From: Candidatus Aminicenantota bacterium
GTDB lineage: Bacteria; Acidobacteriota; Aminicenantia; JAMOAD01
Direction: 5' to 3'
NCBI GenBank assembly: GCA_027067555.1
Contig: JAMOVU010000016.1
Span: forward strand, 1-36,542
DNA: 36,542 bases
The translations under genes were made by a program, and so were the position numbers. Positions 1 through 9,688 of this stretch are shown piece by piece. Position 1 is the stretch's first letter, and every line of letters begins with the position of its first letter. Under the pieces are notes generated by a model, which was not told the origin of the DNA, ran no database searches, and saw only the letters and a program-made list of their open reading frames with translations.

Positions 1-927
1 AATATCCTGGTAGGCTCCACCAATCCAGAACCATACTTTATCTTTTTTAATAGGTCCACCAATGTTTAAGCCATAATCTCCTATGTAATGAATTTTGTTT
101 CCCTGTTTTAGACCTGCTTCTTCAAGGTCAGGTGTCATATTATCGCTTTGAAGTGATTCTGATGTAATGTAAGTTCTACCGCCTCCGAAGAGTTTGTTAC
201 TACCTCTTTTTGTAACAAAGTTAATCTGAACTCCTGCTGAAAAAGCGGAGATATCATTGGCTGCTGTCTGAATCTGGATTTCTTCGAAACTGTCAAAATC
301 ATAATATTGAGGAGCTGCTCCAACAGCTATCTGGTCGGTTACATTAACTCCGTCCATATTCCAATTCGCACCAACTCTTCCCACTCCTCTTGAAACAAAA
401 TTTGACTGCTGTCCGGATTCCGAACCTCCGACATTTTCCCTATCCATGACAATACCGGGTGTTAATTCCATTATAACAAAAGGATCCCTTGCTGTTGGAA
501 GTGCCTGAAGTTCTTCACTTGTGAGGTTTGTAGCTGTTGTTGTTTTTCTTGTGTCAATAACAGGAGGAGTGGCTTTTACGACTATCTCCTCTTTTAGTGT
601 TTTAGGTACCATTTTGACTTTTAATGTTACATTTGAACCAACGCTGACTGTTATATTTTCCCTCTTTACAGTGGAAAATCCCGATAATTCAGCTATTATA
701 CTATACTTTCCCGGGGGTAAAGACAAGAATCTAAAAACTCCCTTTGCTGTGGTAATTGTTGTTATTTTACCTACCTGATCTGATACGAGAGTAACTGTTA
801 CTCCCGGAATAGGAAGATTATTTTCATCAACTACTGTACCGTAGATATTACCTGTTTGAACCTGAGCAAAGGAAATACTCGCCAAGATAAAAAATAATGC
901 GAGTGTAATTGCTAAATGCTTACGCAA
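1..927 (-). CDS. Oar-like TonB-dependent receptor, N-terminal part (cut by window edge)
   Basis: This gene is absent from the ORF track because its stop lies outside the window. I translated 309 codons without a stop, beginning at TTG (927-925), which has an AAGGAGGTG ribosome site 6 bases upstream. The protein opens with a signal peptide ending near SISFAQ. A carboxypeptidase-regulatory-like beta-sandwich follows (about residues 28-110, GTVVDENNLPIPGVTVTL), then a TonB plug domain with the typical Oar sequence (LPTARDPFVIMELTPGIV, NWNMDGVNVTDQ). This layout is typical of outer-membrane Oar/SusC-like receptors of Acidobacteriota, Aminicenantes and Myxococcota, which import or display large substrates using TonB energy. 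The barrel is missing here only because the window ends. The substrate cannot be told. The product assignment is firm; the TTG start is inferred from the ribosome site and signal peptide. Confidence 0.9.
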   Translation of the reverse strand, partial: MRKHLAITLALFFILASISFAQVQTGNIYGTVVDENNLPIPGVTVTLVSDQVGKITTITTAKGVFRFLSLPPGKYSIIAELSGFSTVKRENITVSVGSNVTLKVKMVPKTLKEEIVVKATPPVIDTRKTTTATNLTSEELQALPTARDPFVIMELTPGIVMDRENVGGSESGQQSNFVSRGVGRVGANWNMDGVNVTDQIAVGAAPQYYDFDSFEEIQIQTAANDISAFSAGVQINFVTKRGSNKLFGGGRTYITSESLQSDNMTPDLEEAGLKQGNKIHYIGDYGLNIGGPIKKDKVWFWIGGAYQDI

Positions 928-1029
928 AATACACCTCCTTATAAAGTTTGATAAAATAAAGTTGCAAGAATTATTCCACCATTAAAATATTACTATTCTT
1001 GAATTAGGAGCTTAATTATAAATAATTTA

Positions 1030-1065
1030 TCCAAAAATTTGGACTTTTTATCCAATTTTTTGGAT
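1030..1065. repeat. Two tandem palindromes, TCCAA...TTGGA, 21 bases apart
   Basis: Two short inverted repeats lie in the gap between the Oar-like gene and the upstream C45-type gene. The first is TCCAAA-AA-TTTGGA (1030-1043). The second is ATCCAA-TTTT-TTGGAT (1050-1065). Their centres are 21 bases apart, two helical turns, and each is followed on the plus strand by a T run. They could be paired operator sites for the Oar-like gene, about 100 bases upstream of its start, or hairpins after the C45-type gene. The second plus T7 looks like a plus-strand terminator, but no plus-strand gene precedes it. Confidence 0.4.
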
Positions 1066-1073
1066 TTTTTTTA

Positions 1074-3098
1074 TTACATAAGAATCTTCCAGATCATTTT
1101 GTCCTTTTTGTTATATAAGAATATATTTCCTCTGGACGGAACAAAAATAAAATTTCTTCCTGTCCATTTTTTTAATATGTAAGAAAATTTATCATTATCT
1201 ATTATTCTCAGTCCATTTTCAGAAAGGATTAAAATTTCGTCATTTTTATTTAAAGTTATATCATAAGGATTTTTTATTTTAACTTCTTCTGCCCAACCAT
1301 TATCTCTTCCTCTTCCGTTTATCCCTGCCAGTGTAAAAACCACCCCCGAAGGGGTTAAACTTCTTATGGAAAAATTATCTGCATCTAAAAAAACAAGCTC
1401 ATCCCTATAATTCCTAAGGGCTTTTAATGGGTTGCTTACCAATGAAAGGAGTCCTGTTCCATCTCTGAACCCTGCCTTGTTGTTTTTACCTGCTTTTTTC
1501 TGGATTCTTTTTTTTCTTAAATCTATGTTTATTATTATGTGTTTTGAAAAAACTCCTGCATAAAGATTATTTCTTACTCTTACTAAAAAGGATAATTCTG
1601 CCTTATTCAGATATTTTTTAAATCCTTTAAAATTTGAGAGATTGTATGTTTTTTCAATTTTAAAAGTTTTTCCATTGAGTATATTGAGTTTTGCTTTGTT
1701 GTAGAGATAGATTTTATTATTTAAGCCTTTAGCTAAAAGCACTCTTTTATTTTTTAATTTTAAATGTATTTTTTTATTTTCCTTCTTTTTTGTTTTAAGG
1801 TCTAAAAGAATAATTTTACCTTTTTCTGTTGTAAAGATAATTCTGTTTTTTTTAAGTGCGAGGAAGTTTGATTTTATTCTTTCCTTTATTTTAATGTATG
1901 GAGTAAATTTCATTCTTTTACTCATATTGAAGTAAAAAAACTCTTTGTTGATTTTTTTATAATTTTTGTAGGCTTTGTTAGCTATGTATTTTTGAAAAAG
2001 AGCAATTGTTTTTTTACCTGGAAAAGATTTACCCCAGTTTTCAAGAGCTGATTCCGTTTCTTTGAGAATTGAATCTTCGAGGGTAAATATTTTTCTTAAT
2101 AAATTTGGAGAGTTTTCTCCTGCGAGATAGGAAACATCAAGAGTATAAGCTTTGTCATGCGGATAAATATATGAATAAATTTTCATCTGTTCAAAATTGA
2201 GAGGGGAATGCTTGTAATTTTCAACTAATCCCGGAACATTTCCTGCTTTTACCCATAGAGGGATAGCGCTACCTGTTAAAGGATTTCCTAATATTATGTA
2301 AAAAGTTGAAAGATACTCAGGCTCATCAGGTTTTACTCCTCTAAAAACCATGCTTGAGACAGAATAAGGTCTGCAAATAGAATCTTTTGTGTAATAAAAT
2401 CTTTTATCACCTCTTTTAAATCCCTTTTTATAGTCAAAAATGGTTCCATCCTTATCCTTTATATCCCTGAAAACATTTTTTAAAAGAAAATTAACATCCA
2501 GTTTGCCTTTAAGTTCTTTTTCAAAAATTTCCTTTTCTCTTTTAAATCTTTTTATTCCGACACTTCCTCCTCCCGAAAATGAAAAATTGGTTCTGAGTAA
2601 ATATCCTTTTGGAGATTTATTGGCATCAAATTTTTTATAATTGTTTGATGATGTTTCAAAAATAGCTGCTCCTCCATGAGAGTCTATGACTCCAAAATTT
2701 GCCGCAAGATCATATTTACCTAAAAGTCTTTTTAATAAACTTTCAAACTCTTCTATTGTTGCGCACTCTTCAAGAGCTTTTTTCATCAGTCTGCCATTGT
2801 CAAAGCCTCCTGTTTTTCCAAGATCATAGGCAACAGAGTTCATTATTGCAAACCCTCTTTCATTCATCCCTCCATACATGGAGGAAGGGATACCTCTACT
2901 GAATAATCCGAGATAGCTATATCCATTGCTTATAAAATATCTTACGTAGTTTTCAAAGCCTGAAGAATCCCTGTTTTTCCAGAGAAGGGGTCTTCCGTCA
3001 GCAGTAGCCTTTCCTGAAGCCACTCCTACGGTGCAGGGGAGAAGAAAAGTATTTATGATTATAAGCACTAATGGAATTAAAAGTACCGTTTTTTTCAT
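1074..3098 (-). CDS. Secreted AAT/C45-type Ntn-hydrolase fused to a beta-propeller-like domain
   Basis: The 674-residue protein starts with a hydrophobic export signal (about residues 3-20). It continues directly into CTVGVASGKATADGRPLLWK with Cys22 at the junction. That pattern matches the nucleophile region of acyl-CoA:6-aminopenicillanate acyltransferase, carcinine hydrolase and related linear-amide hydrolases, which use an exposed N-terminal Cys. The hydrolase domain reaches to about residue 320. The C-terminal half (about 400-674) has repeated short strands such as IRSLTPSGVVFTLAG and PYDITLNKNDEILIL, as in NHL/SMP-30 beta-propellers. I infer an exported enzyme cutting or making an amide bond, with the propeller for binding or anchoring; the substrate is unknown. 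The start has AAGGAGAAAAAA in front. It is divergent from the DUF1232 gene. Confidence 0.8.
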   Translation of the reverse strand: MKKTVLLIPLVLIIINTFLLPCTVGVASGKATADGRPLLWKNRDSSGFENYVRYFISNGYSYLGLFSRGIPSSMYGGMNERGFAIMNSVAYDLGKTGGFDNGRLMKKALEECATIEEFESLLKRLLGKYDLAANFGVIDSHGGAAIFETSSNNYKKFDANKSPKGYLLRTNFSFSGGGSVGIKRFKREKEIFEKELKGKLDVNFLLKNVFRDIKDKDGTIFDYKKGFKRGDKRFYYTKDSICRPYSVSSMVFRGVKPDEPEYLSTFYIILGNPLTGSAIPLWVKAGNVPGLVENYKHSPLNFEQMKIYSYIYPHDKAYTLDVSYLAGENSPNLLRKIFTLEDSILKETESALENWGKSFPGKKTIALFQKYIANKAYKNYKKINKEFFYFNMSKRMKFTPYIKIKERIKSNFLALKKNRIIFTTEKGKIILLDLKTKKKENKKIHLKLKNKRVLLAKGLNNKIYLYNKAKLNILNGKTFKIEKTYNLSNFKGFKKYLNKAELSFLVRVRNNLYAGVFSKHIIINIDLRKKRIQKKAGKNNKAGFRDGTGLLSLVSNPLKALRNYRDELVFLDADNFSIRSLTPSGVVFTLAGINGRGRDNGWAEEVKIKNPYDITLNKNDEILILSENGLRIIDNDKFSYILKKWTGRNFIFVPSRGNIFLYNKKDKMIWKILM

Positions 3099-3172
3099 TT
3101 TTTTTCTCCTTGCGATTTTTTTATTTTATATACTATTATAAAAATTTTTCTTATACAAGTTTGAAGTTTGAT

Positions 3173-3201
3173 TTGACTTAATATTATTTTTTATTTAAAA
3201 T
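3173..3201 (+). promoter_or_regulatory. Sigma70-like promoter of the DUF1232-DUF4412-MEMO1 operon
   Basis: TTGACT (3173-3178) and TAAAAT (3196-3201) are separated by 17 bases, close to the consensus. The predicted transcript start is near 3208, so the ribosome site AAGGAGG (3207-3213) would sit at the very 5' end of the mRNA, just before the ATG at 3220. Confidence 0.6.
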
Positions 3202-3219
3202 CTAAAAAGGAGGCTAAAA

Positions 3220-3864
3220 ATGGGTGAACAAAGAAGTAGAGCATTTTACTTAAATTTAAGAGAAAAAATAATGAAATGGGCTGAGAGAAAAGGTGTTAGG
3301 GAGAAGAGTGTTTTTAAGTATATTGTCGCTGCCCCTGATTTTTTCTATCTACTTTGGAAACTTTCAACAGATAAAGAACTTCCTGCTGAAGATAGACTTC
3401 TGGTAGGAGTTGCTCTTTTCTACTTTATATCACCTTTTGATCTTTTCCCGGAAGGAGTTATGGGCCCGATAGGCTATCTGGATGATATTGCGATAGCAGC
3501 TTATGTTATAAAAAAGATAATAAATAGAGCAGGGGAGGAAAAAGTTAAGAGATACTGGCTTGGTGATGAAGACCTTTTGCTTTCAATAGAGAGAATACTT
3601 GGTACAGTTGATCGATATCTGGGTTCCGGTCTGTGGAAACGATTGGTTAACTTTATTGAAAAGAGAGAGCAAAAATATTATGGCAGGAAAACTGCTACAG
3701 AAGAGGGGAAGAAGAGTAAAGAGTTATCTTTAAAAGTAAAAAAAGAAGCAGAAAGAGAAACAAAGACAAGAAAGAGTAGAAATACAACTAAGAAAGTAAC
3801 AAAAAAGAAAGCAAAAAGAGGAAGGCCGAAAAAGTCTTCTGGAAAAAACAAGGAGGAAAAATGA
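3220..3864 (+). CDS. DUF1232 (YkvA-like) protein with a lysine-rich tail
   Basis: The 214-residue protein carries the DUF1232 signature in residues 60-105 (a hydrophobic turn with ISPFDLFPEG and YLDDIAIAAYVI). Proteins with this domain are small membrane-associated proteins of unknown role. From about residue 155 the sequence becomes almost entirely basic and ends in repeated Lys/Arg with KKAKRGRPKK, which resembles an AT-hook and would bind DNA, RNA or acidic lipid heads. The start has AAGGAGG 6 bases upstream. The stop overlaps the next ATG as ATGA, so the two are translationally coupled. No function can be assigned beyond the domain name. Confidence 0.8.
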   Translation: MGEQRSRAFYLNLREKIMKWAERKGVREKSVFKYIVAAPDFFYLLWKLSTDKELPAEDRLLVGVALFYFISPFDLFPEGVMGPIGYLDDIAIAAYVIKKIINRAGEEKVKRYWLGDEDLLLSIERILGTVDRYLGSGLWKRLVNFIEKREQKYYGRKTATEEGKKSKELSLKVKKEAERETKTRKSRNTTKKVTKKKAKRGRPKKSSGKNKEEK

Positions 3865-4559
3865 TTAAAAAAATTAGTTTGTTTTTTATTGTCTTTTTTA
3901 TTGTAATTGTTTTTGCTATTTCAGGATACTACATTGAGCAAAAGAGTGAGACAACTTCACCGCAGGGTACAAAAACTTCGATTACAAAGCTCTGGTACAA
4001 TCCTTCAATGATTAGGACTGATTCAGGAGATAATATTACGGTTATTAATTATCAGAATAATACAGTTTTGATTGTTAATAAACAGAGAAAAACATATTCC
4101 ACCCTTGATATGGCAAAGTTCAAACAGATGACAGGAATGATAATAAACATGTTAAAGCAATTTTCAAAAGATAAGAATGCAGGGATTAAAGTTAAAGTTA
4201 CAGGGGAGAGAAAAATTATAGATGGTTATAAATGCTATAAAGTTCTTACCGATATTTACGGGATGAAAAGTGAAAGCTGGGTTACAAAGGACATTAATAT
4301 ACCTAAGGACCTTTTTATAAAGAGTTATGAAATGATGCTTCCTGAAGAGGATTTGAAAAAATTGCTTAATAATCCTGAGTTTAAGAAGATTGAGGGCTTC
4401 CCTGTTGAAAGTACTCAGACTGCAAGTTTTATGGGCCAATCATCTGTTACAAAGACAAAACTTATAAGATTTAAAAAAATGACTATTCCTCTCTCGGTTT
4501 TTAAGATTGATCTAACCGGTTATCAAAAAAAGAGTCTTAATATGATGGGAGGAAAATGA
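3861..4559 (+). CDS. DUF4412-like exported protein
   Basis: The 232-residue protein has one N-terminal hydrophobic segment (residues 4-22, signal peptide or anchor). A beta-rich domain follows with the order of elements of DUF4412 proteins: WYNPSMIRTD, INYQNNTVLIVNKQRKTYST, GYKCYKVLT and SESWVTKDI. DUF4412 proteins are periplasmic or outer-membrane-associated, structurally related to lipoprotein carriers, and have no known activity. It starts within an ATGA overlap with the DUF1232 gene, has AAGGAGG before it, and overlaps the MEMO1 gene by four bases in the same way. The three genes are therefore one tightly coupled unit. Confidence 0.7.
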   Translation: MIKKISLFFIVFFIVIVFAISGYYIEQKSETTSPQGTKTSITKLWYNPSMIRTDSGDNITVINYQNNTVLIVNKQRKTYSTLDMAKFKQMTGMIINMLKQFSKDKNAGIKVKVTGERKIIDGYKCYKVLTDIYGMKSESWVTKDINIPKDLFIKSYEMMLPEEDLKKLLNNPEFKKIEGFPVESTQTASFMGQSSVTKTKLIRFKKMTIPLSVFKIDLTGYQKKSLNMMGGK

Positions 4560-5356
4560 TAAGAACACCTGTTGTAGCTGGCAAGTTTTATCCTGATGAT
4601 CCGGATACCTTAATTCAGACTATTAAGGTAAAGGTTGTAGAAGTAGAAGAAAAGTTAAAAGCAAAGGGAGTGGTGAGCCCCCATGCCGGTTATTTTTACT
4701 CGGGAAAAGTTGCCGGGGAGGTTTTCAGCAATATTGAAATTCCTGAGAATGTAATTATAATAGGTCCTAATCATCAAGGAGTAGGACAGTTTTATGCCCT
4801 TTCTGGGAGTGATTATTGGGGCACTCCTCTTGGTATTGTTGAGGTGAATAAAGAATTGATTGAGAAAATAATTAAATATACACCTTATGTATACATAGAT
4901 GAAACAGCTCATATGTACGAGCATTCGATAGAAGTTCAGATTCCGTTTTTACAATTCTTCAGAGAAGATGTAAAAATAGTTCCCTTTTCTATAATGGGTT
5001 ATGATTTAAATGAGATTCTCCTTATAGGGAGAGGACTGAAAAAGGCAATAGAGGAATATGGAAAGGATGTTTTAATTGTAGCGAGCAGTGATTTTAGTCA
5101 CTATGTCCCTCAGTGGGAAGCAGAGGAAAAGGATAGACTCGCAATTGATCAAATTTTATCAGTTGACCCTGAAGGTTTGTGGAAAAAGGTGAAAGAGAAA
5201 AGAATATCAATGTGTGGTGTCGCTCCTGTAACTATAATGTTAGAAGCTATTAAAAGAGATAATTTAAAAACTAAATTGATTAAATATACAACTTCAGCGG
5301 AAGCTTCAGGGGATTCCTCAAATGTAGTTGGCTACGCAGGTATAGTTTTATATTAA
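4556..5356 (+). CDS. MEMO1 family protein (AmmeMemoRadiSam system protein B)
   Basis: The 266-residue protein matches the MEMO family over its full length: RTPVVAGKFYPDDP at the start, SPHAGYFYSG, IIIGPNHQG, SSDFSHY and GDSSNVVGYAG at the end. The family has a fold related to metal-dependent class III extradiol dioxygenases and keeps His/Asp/Cys metal-binding residues. In bacteria and archaea MEMO often sits with an AMMECR1 protein and a radical SAM enzyme in the AmmeMemoRadiSam set. Neither partner is in this window. It is the last gene of the trio, with ATGA overlap and GGAGG. The biochemical role in prokaryotes is unsettled. Confidence 0.92.
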   Translation: MIRTPVVAGKFYPDDPDTLIQTIKVKVVEVEEKLKAKGVVSPHAGYFYSGKVAGEVFSNIEIPENVIIIGPNHQGVGQFYALSGSDYWGTPLGIVEVNKELIEKIIKYTPYVYIDETAHMYEHSIEVQIPFLQFFREDVKIVPFSIMGYDLNEILLIGRGLKKAIEEYGKDVLIVASSDFSHYVPQWEAEEKDRLAIDQILSVDPEGLWKKVKEKRISMCGVAPVTIMLEAIKRDNLKTKLIKYTTSAEASGDSSNVVGYAGIVLY

Positions 5357-5360
5357 ATAA

Positions 5361-5396
5361 AAGAGTTTTTTATCCATTTAAAAGGACTCTATAAGG
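5361..5396. terminator. Possible terminator between convergent MEMO1 and mpg genes
   Basis: AGAGT at 5362 and ACTCT at 5386 form a weak inverted repeat spanning the 13-base gap between the two stops and the end of mpg. T-rich stretches lie on either side. It may act on both strands, but the 5-bp stem and long loop make this uncertain. Confidence 0.25.
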
Positions 5397-5936
5397 GAGC
5401 TCCTGTCCGCGTGAAATTCCTATTCTTCCTGTAAATTTTAACTTGGAAGGAGGAATCCTTTTCCCGTAAAAAAGTTTTAAAGGGGAGGATGGCGAATAAA
5501 TTTTGTATCCATTGAGCTTATCTGTAATTCCTAACGCAATAGAGAGTTTCCCGGGCCCATCTGTTAATCCTTTGAGTATATTTTTCCCTCTTCTTTTTTT
5601 CATTATATCCACTCCTATCTCCGGTAAAATGGACCTTACCAAAATAGCTCCGGCTTTCTCTTTTGGTTCTGTTATTATGTTCAGAAGAAAGTACATCCCA
5701 TAGTTTAAATAAACGAATATTGTCCCCTCTTCATCGTACAAAGGGCTACTTCTTTTTGTGCGCTTTCCGCCGTAAGCAAAACTTCCGGGATCATTTTCTC
5801 CTAAATATGCTTCAGCTTCCACTATCATCCCTCCTGTTTTAACTCCTCCAATCTCGGAAACCAAATTCATTCCTATGATTTTTTTTAAAATATCAAGTGT
5901 GTTACTTTTGAAAAAATCCTTTTCAACCTGTTTCAT
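5370..5936 (-). CDS. mpg: DNA-3-methyladenine glycosylase (AAG/MPG family)
   Basis: This base-excision repair enzyme flips out and removes alkylated purines. Family elements are clear: VEAEAYLG carries the catalytic Glu, GTIFVYLNYGMYFLLN the base-stacking and intercalating region, GAILVRSILP and LTDGPGKLSIALGI the core. The length of about 188 residues is typical of the bacterial form. The ORF track begins at GTG 5942, but ATG at 5936 has AGGTG 5-6 bases ahead and is preferred. It overlaps rsmA by 14 bases and is the last gene of the EamA-purA-rsmA-mpg operon. The usual SHA-type motif is replaced by SFAYGGK, a modest departure from the human and Bacillus proteins. Confidence 0.93.
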   Translation of the reverse strand: MKQVEKDFFKSNTLDILKKIIGMNLVSEIGGVKTGGMIVEAEAYLGENDPGSFAYGGKRTKRSSPLYDEEGTIFVYLNYGMYFLLNIITEPKEKAGAILVRSILPEIGVDIMKKRRGKNILKGLTDGPGKLSIALGITDKLNGYKIYSPSSPLKLFYGKRIPPSKLKFTGRIGISRGQELPYRVLLNG

Positions 5937-6674
5937 AGACACACCTGTAGAGTTCAGATAATTGATAAATAGATAATTGCTCCGCTCTTTTTTCTATTAA
6001 ATCATTTTCTTTCAAAATTTTTAGCTCTTCAACTGTTAAGTTATTTTTTAATTTTTTTCTCCTTTGGTTAAAAAGTCTATCTAAAAAGGATTTGAATTGT
6101 TCAGGGTTTTTTAATTTCAAAAGAGGTTTTTCTCTTTTTTTTATTACAAGGGCTGAAGAATCAACAAGTGGAGGAGGGTTAAAACTTCCCGGAGATAGAT
6201 GAAAGGCTATTTTCATGTCAAAAAATATTTGAAGGAGTATGGAAAGTGGTGAATATTTTTTAGAATTTTCTTTTGAAACTATTCTTTCGGCAAGCTCTTT
6301 TTGAATGACAATCACGCCCTCTCTGAATGTTTCTCTGTACTTAAATATTTTTAAAAGTGTTGGGGATGAGATTTTGTAAGGAAGATTGCTTACCAATTTA
6401 AAATCTTTCTTTAATAATGAGTCAAGGTCTATCTTAAGAAAATCTCCCTCTATTATTTTGAGCTTTTCAAACTTTTTTTTAAGTTCTCCCGCAAGTTTTT
6501 TATCAATTTCAATTGCCACAAGGTTTTCAGTTTTTTTAAGTATAAACTCTGTTAAAATACCCTTGCCCGGCCCAATTTCTATAACAAAATCACCTTTTTT
6601 TATTTCAATAAGATTTACGATTTTTTCAGCAAGTCCTTTATTCCAGAAAAAGTGTTGTCCCCAATGTCTTCCCA

Positions 6675-6675
<1 letters not shown>
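5923..6675 (-). CDS. rsmA: 16S rRNA dimethyladenosine transferase RsmA (KsgA)
   Basis: The enzyme uses S-adenosylmethionine to dimethylate two adjacent adenines in the 3' end hairpin of 16S rRNA during 30S assembly. The 250-residue protein has the family order: GQHFFWNKGLAEKIV at the start, motif I VIEIGPGKGILTEF, acidic VAIEIDKK, GDFLKID, and the target-base motif NLPYKIS. The C-terminal small helical domain includes LDRLFNQRRKKLKNNL. The ATG overlaps the purA stop (TAATG) with no strong ribosome site, indicating translational coupling to purA. Confidence 0.96.
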
Positions 6676-8890
<2,215 letters not shown>

Positions 8891-8895
8891 CCGCT

Positions 8896-8924
8896 ATTTT
8901 AAATAAATCTCAGCTAAAAATCAA
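8896..8924 (-). promoter_or_regulatory. Promoter of EamA-purA-rsmA-mpg, predicted leaderless start
   Basis: On the minus strand TTGATT (8924-8919), 17 bases, and TAAAAT (8901-8896) are followed by only 5 bases (AGCGG) before the ATG at 8890. Transcription should begin at or next to the A of the start codon. No ribosome site is present. Confidence 0.6.
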
Positions 8925-8974
8925 ATTTGCCTTAAAGAGTATTAAAGTAAAAGAGGAAGAATTTGTAAATCCTT

Positions 8975-9523
8975 TTATCGCTCTTTGCTAAAGAGCTCTT
9001 CTATATCAAGATCAGGATGAATAAATGATCCCGGAAAAAAGTATTTTATGAGTTTTTCTTCAGGTAAATTTTCTCTGTTTTTGAGCTCTTCATACTGCTT
9101 TTCCATATATCCTCTGATTATGAAGAATATTCCTCTGTCAAAAAATGAGTGAAAGGTTGTTTGAAGTTCAAGGGCCGTTTGAAGAGCTATAGTACTATCA
9201 AATATGTTTTTTTCCAGAATTGTTTTCCAGAGAATTCTTTTTAAAAGGTAAACAGCGTATTGAACTTCACAGAGAGGAAATTTCTCTTTGTATCTTTCTC
9301 TTCCTACTCCAGCAAAATACTTTCCTATTTTATTTTTTGAAATATCCTCTTTCAGGAATATTATAAGGTTTTCGATAAGTTTTTTACTCCTTTTTTCAAG
9401 TTCTCCGTCTGTCAGTTTCTGGTATGTTCTCATATATTTTGATGCTCTTGTTTCATTAACCCACATTTTGGCAATTAAATCCTTTTTTTCTTCAATAAAA
9501 CTTACAAGACGGCGGTAAACCAT
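8975..9523 (-). CDS. RsbRD N-terminal-domain-like sensory protein
   Basis: The 182-residue protein is all-helical and resembles the N-terminal domain of RsbR/RsbRD-type stressosome and sensor proteins. Matches include a leading segment of 'KKDLIAKMWVNE' type, a central GVGRERYKEKFPLCEVQYAV and LLKRILWKTI, and a late FFDRGIFFIIRGYMEKQYEEL. In other proteins this globin-like helical domain is followed by STAS or histidine kinase domains. Here it stands alone. It starts at ATG 9523 with GGAGGTAACA before it and is divergent from the arsR-sulfur operon across a 165-base regulatory gap, so a sensory role for that operon is conceivable but unproven. Confidence 0.65.
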   Translation of the reverse strand: MVYRRLVSFIEEKKDLIAKMWVNETRASKYMRTYQKLTDGELEKRSKKLIENLIIFLKEDISKNKIGKYFAGVGRERYKEKFPLCEVQYAVYLLKRILWKTILEKNIFDSTIALQTALELQTTFHSFFDRGIFFIIRGYMEKQYEELKNRENLPEEKLIKYFFPGSFIHPDLDIEELFSKER

Positions 9524-9549
9524 TGTTACCTCCTTCCATTATCTTTATA

Positions 9550-9561
9550 TATATTAATATA
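9550..9561. repeat. Perfect 12-base palindrome TATATTAATATA in the divergent promoter region
   Basis: This sequence is its own reverse complement and lies 27-38 bases upstream of the RsbRD-like start codon. It could contain that gene's -10 box or be an operator. Its plain AT content means it may be chance. Confidence 0.3.
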
Positions 9562-9603
9562 GTGCAAAAAAAGAAAAAGGCAAGATTGTTTTAAAACCGG
9601 AAA

Positions 9604-9658
9604 AATATATTGATATTTCATTATTTAATGAATTAATAAAATAAGAATATATTGACAT
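9604..9658. promoter_or_regulatory. Candidate ArsR operator region: 13-base direct repeat and 7-2-7 palindrome
   Basis: AATATATTGATAT (9604-9616) recurs as AATATATTGACAT (9646-9658), one mismatch, exactly 42 bases apart (four helical turns). The second copy contains the -35 box of the arsR promoter. Between them lies TTCATTA-TT-TAATGAA (9617-9632), a perfect inverted repeat with 7-base arms, the size and shape of sites bound by dimeric ArsR-family proteins. The location, just upstream of a self-encoded ArsR repressor, supports autoregulation. This is inference from layout only. Confidence 0.45.
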
Positions 9659-9680
9659 GTTAAAATTTTTTTCATATATT
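9652..9680 (+). promoter_or_regulatory. Promoter of the arsR-sulfur reductase operon, predicted leaderless start
   Basis: TTGACA (9652-9657), exactly 17 bases, and TATATT (9675-9680) form a near-consensus sigma70 promoter. The ATG of arsR is at 9689, 8 bases past the -10, where the transcript should begin. No Shine-Dalgarno is visible, so the arsR message is probably leaderless or has one or two untranslated bases. Confidence 0.65.
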
Positions 9681-9688
9681 AAGATATT

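Noticed and set aside
135-323. 62-residue minus-strand ORF in the track
   Set aside because: It is in another frame within the Oar-like gene, whose open frame runs unbroken from 927 to 1 with clear family motifs.
1050-1073. Plus-strand Rho-independent terminator (hairpin plus T7)
   Set aside because: The shape is good but no plus-strand gene lies upstream; both neighbours are on the minus strand, so I list it as a palindrome pair instead.
2440-2902. Plus-strand ORFs of 66 and 67 residues
   Set aside because: They lie opposite the conserved hydrolase domain of the C45-type gene and show no start signal or family.
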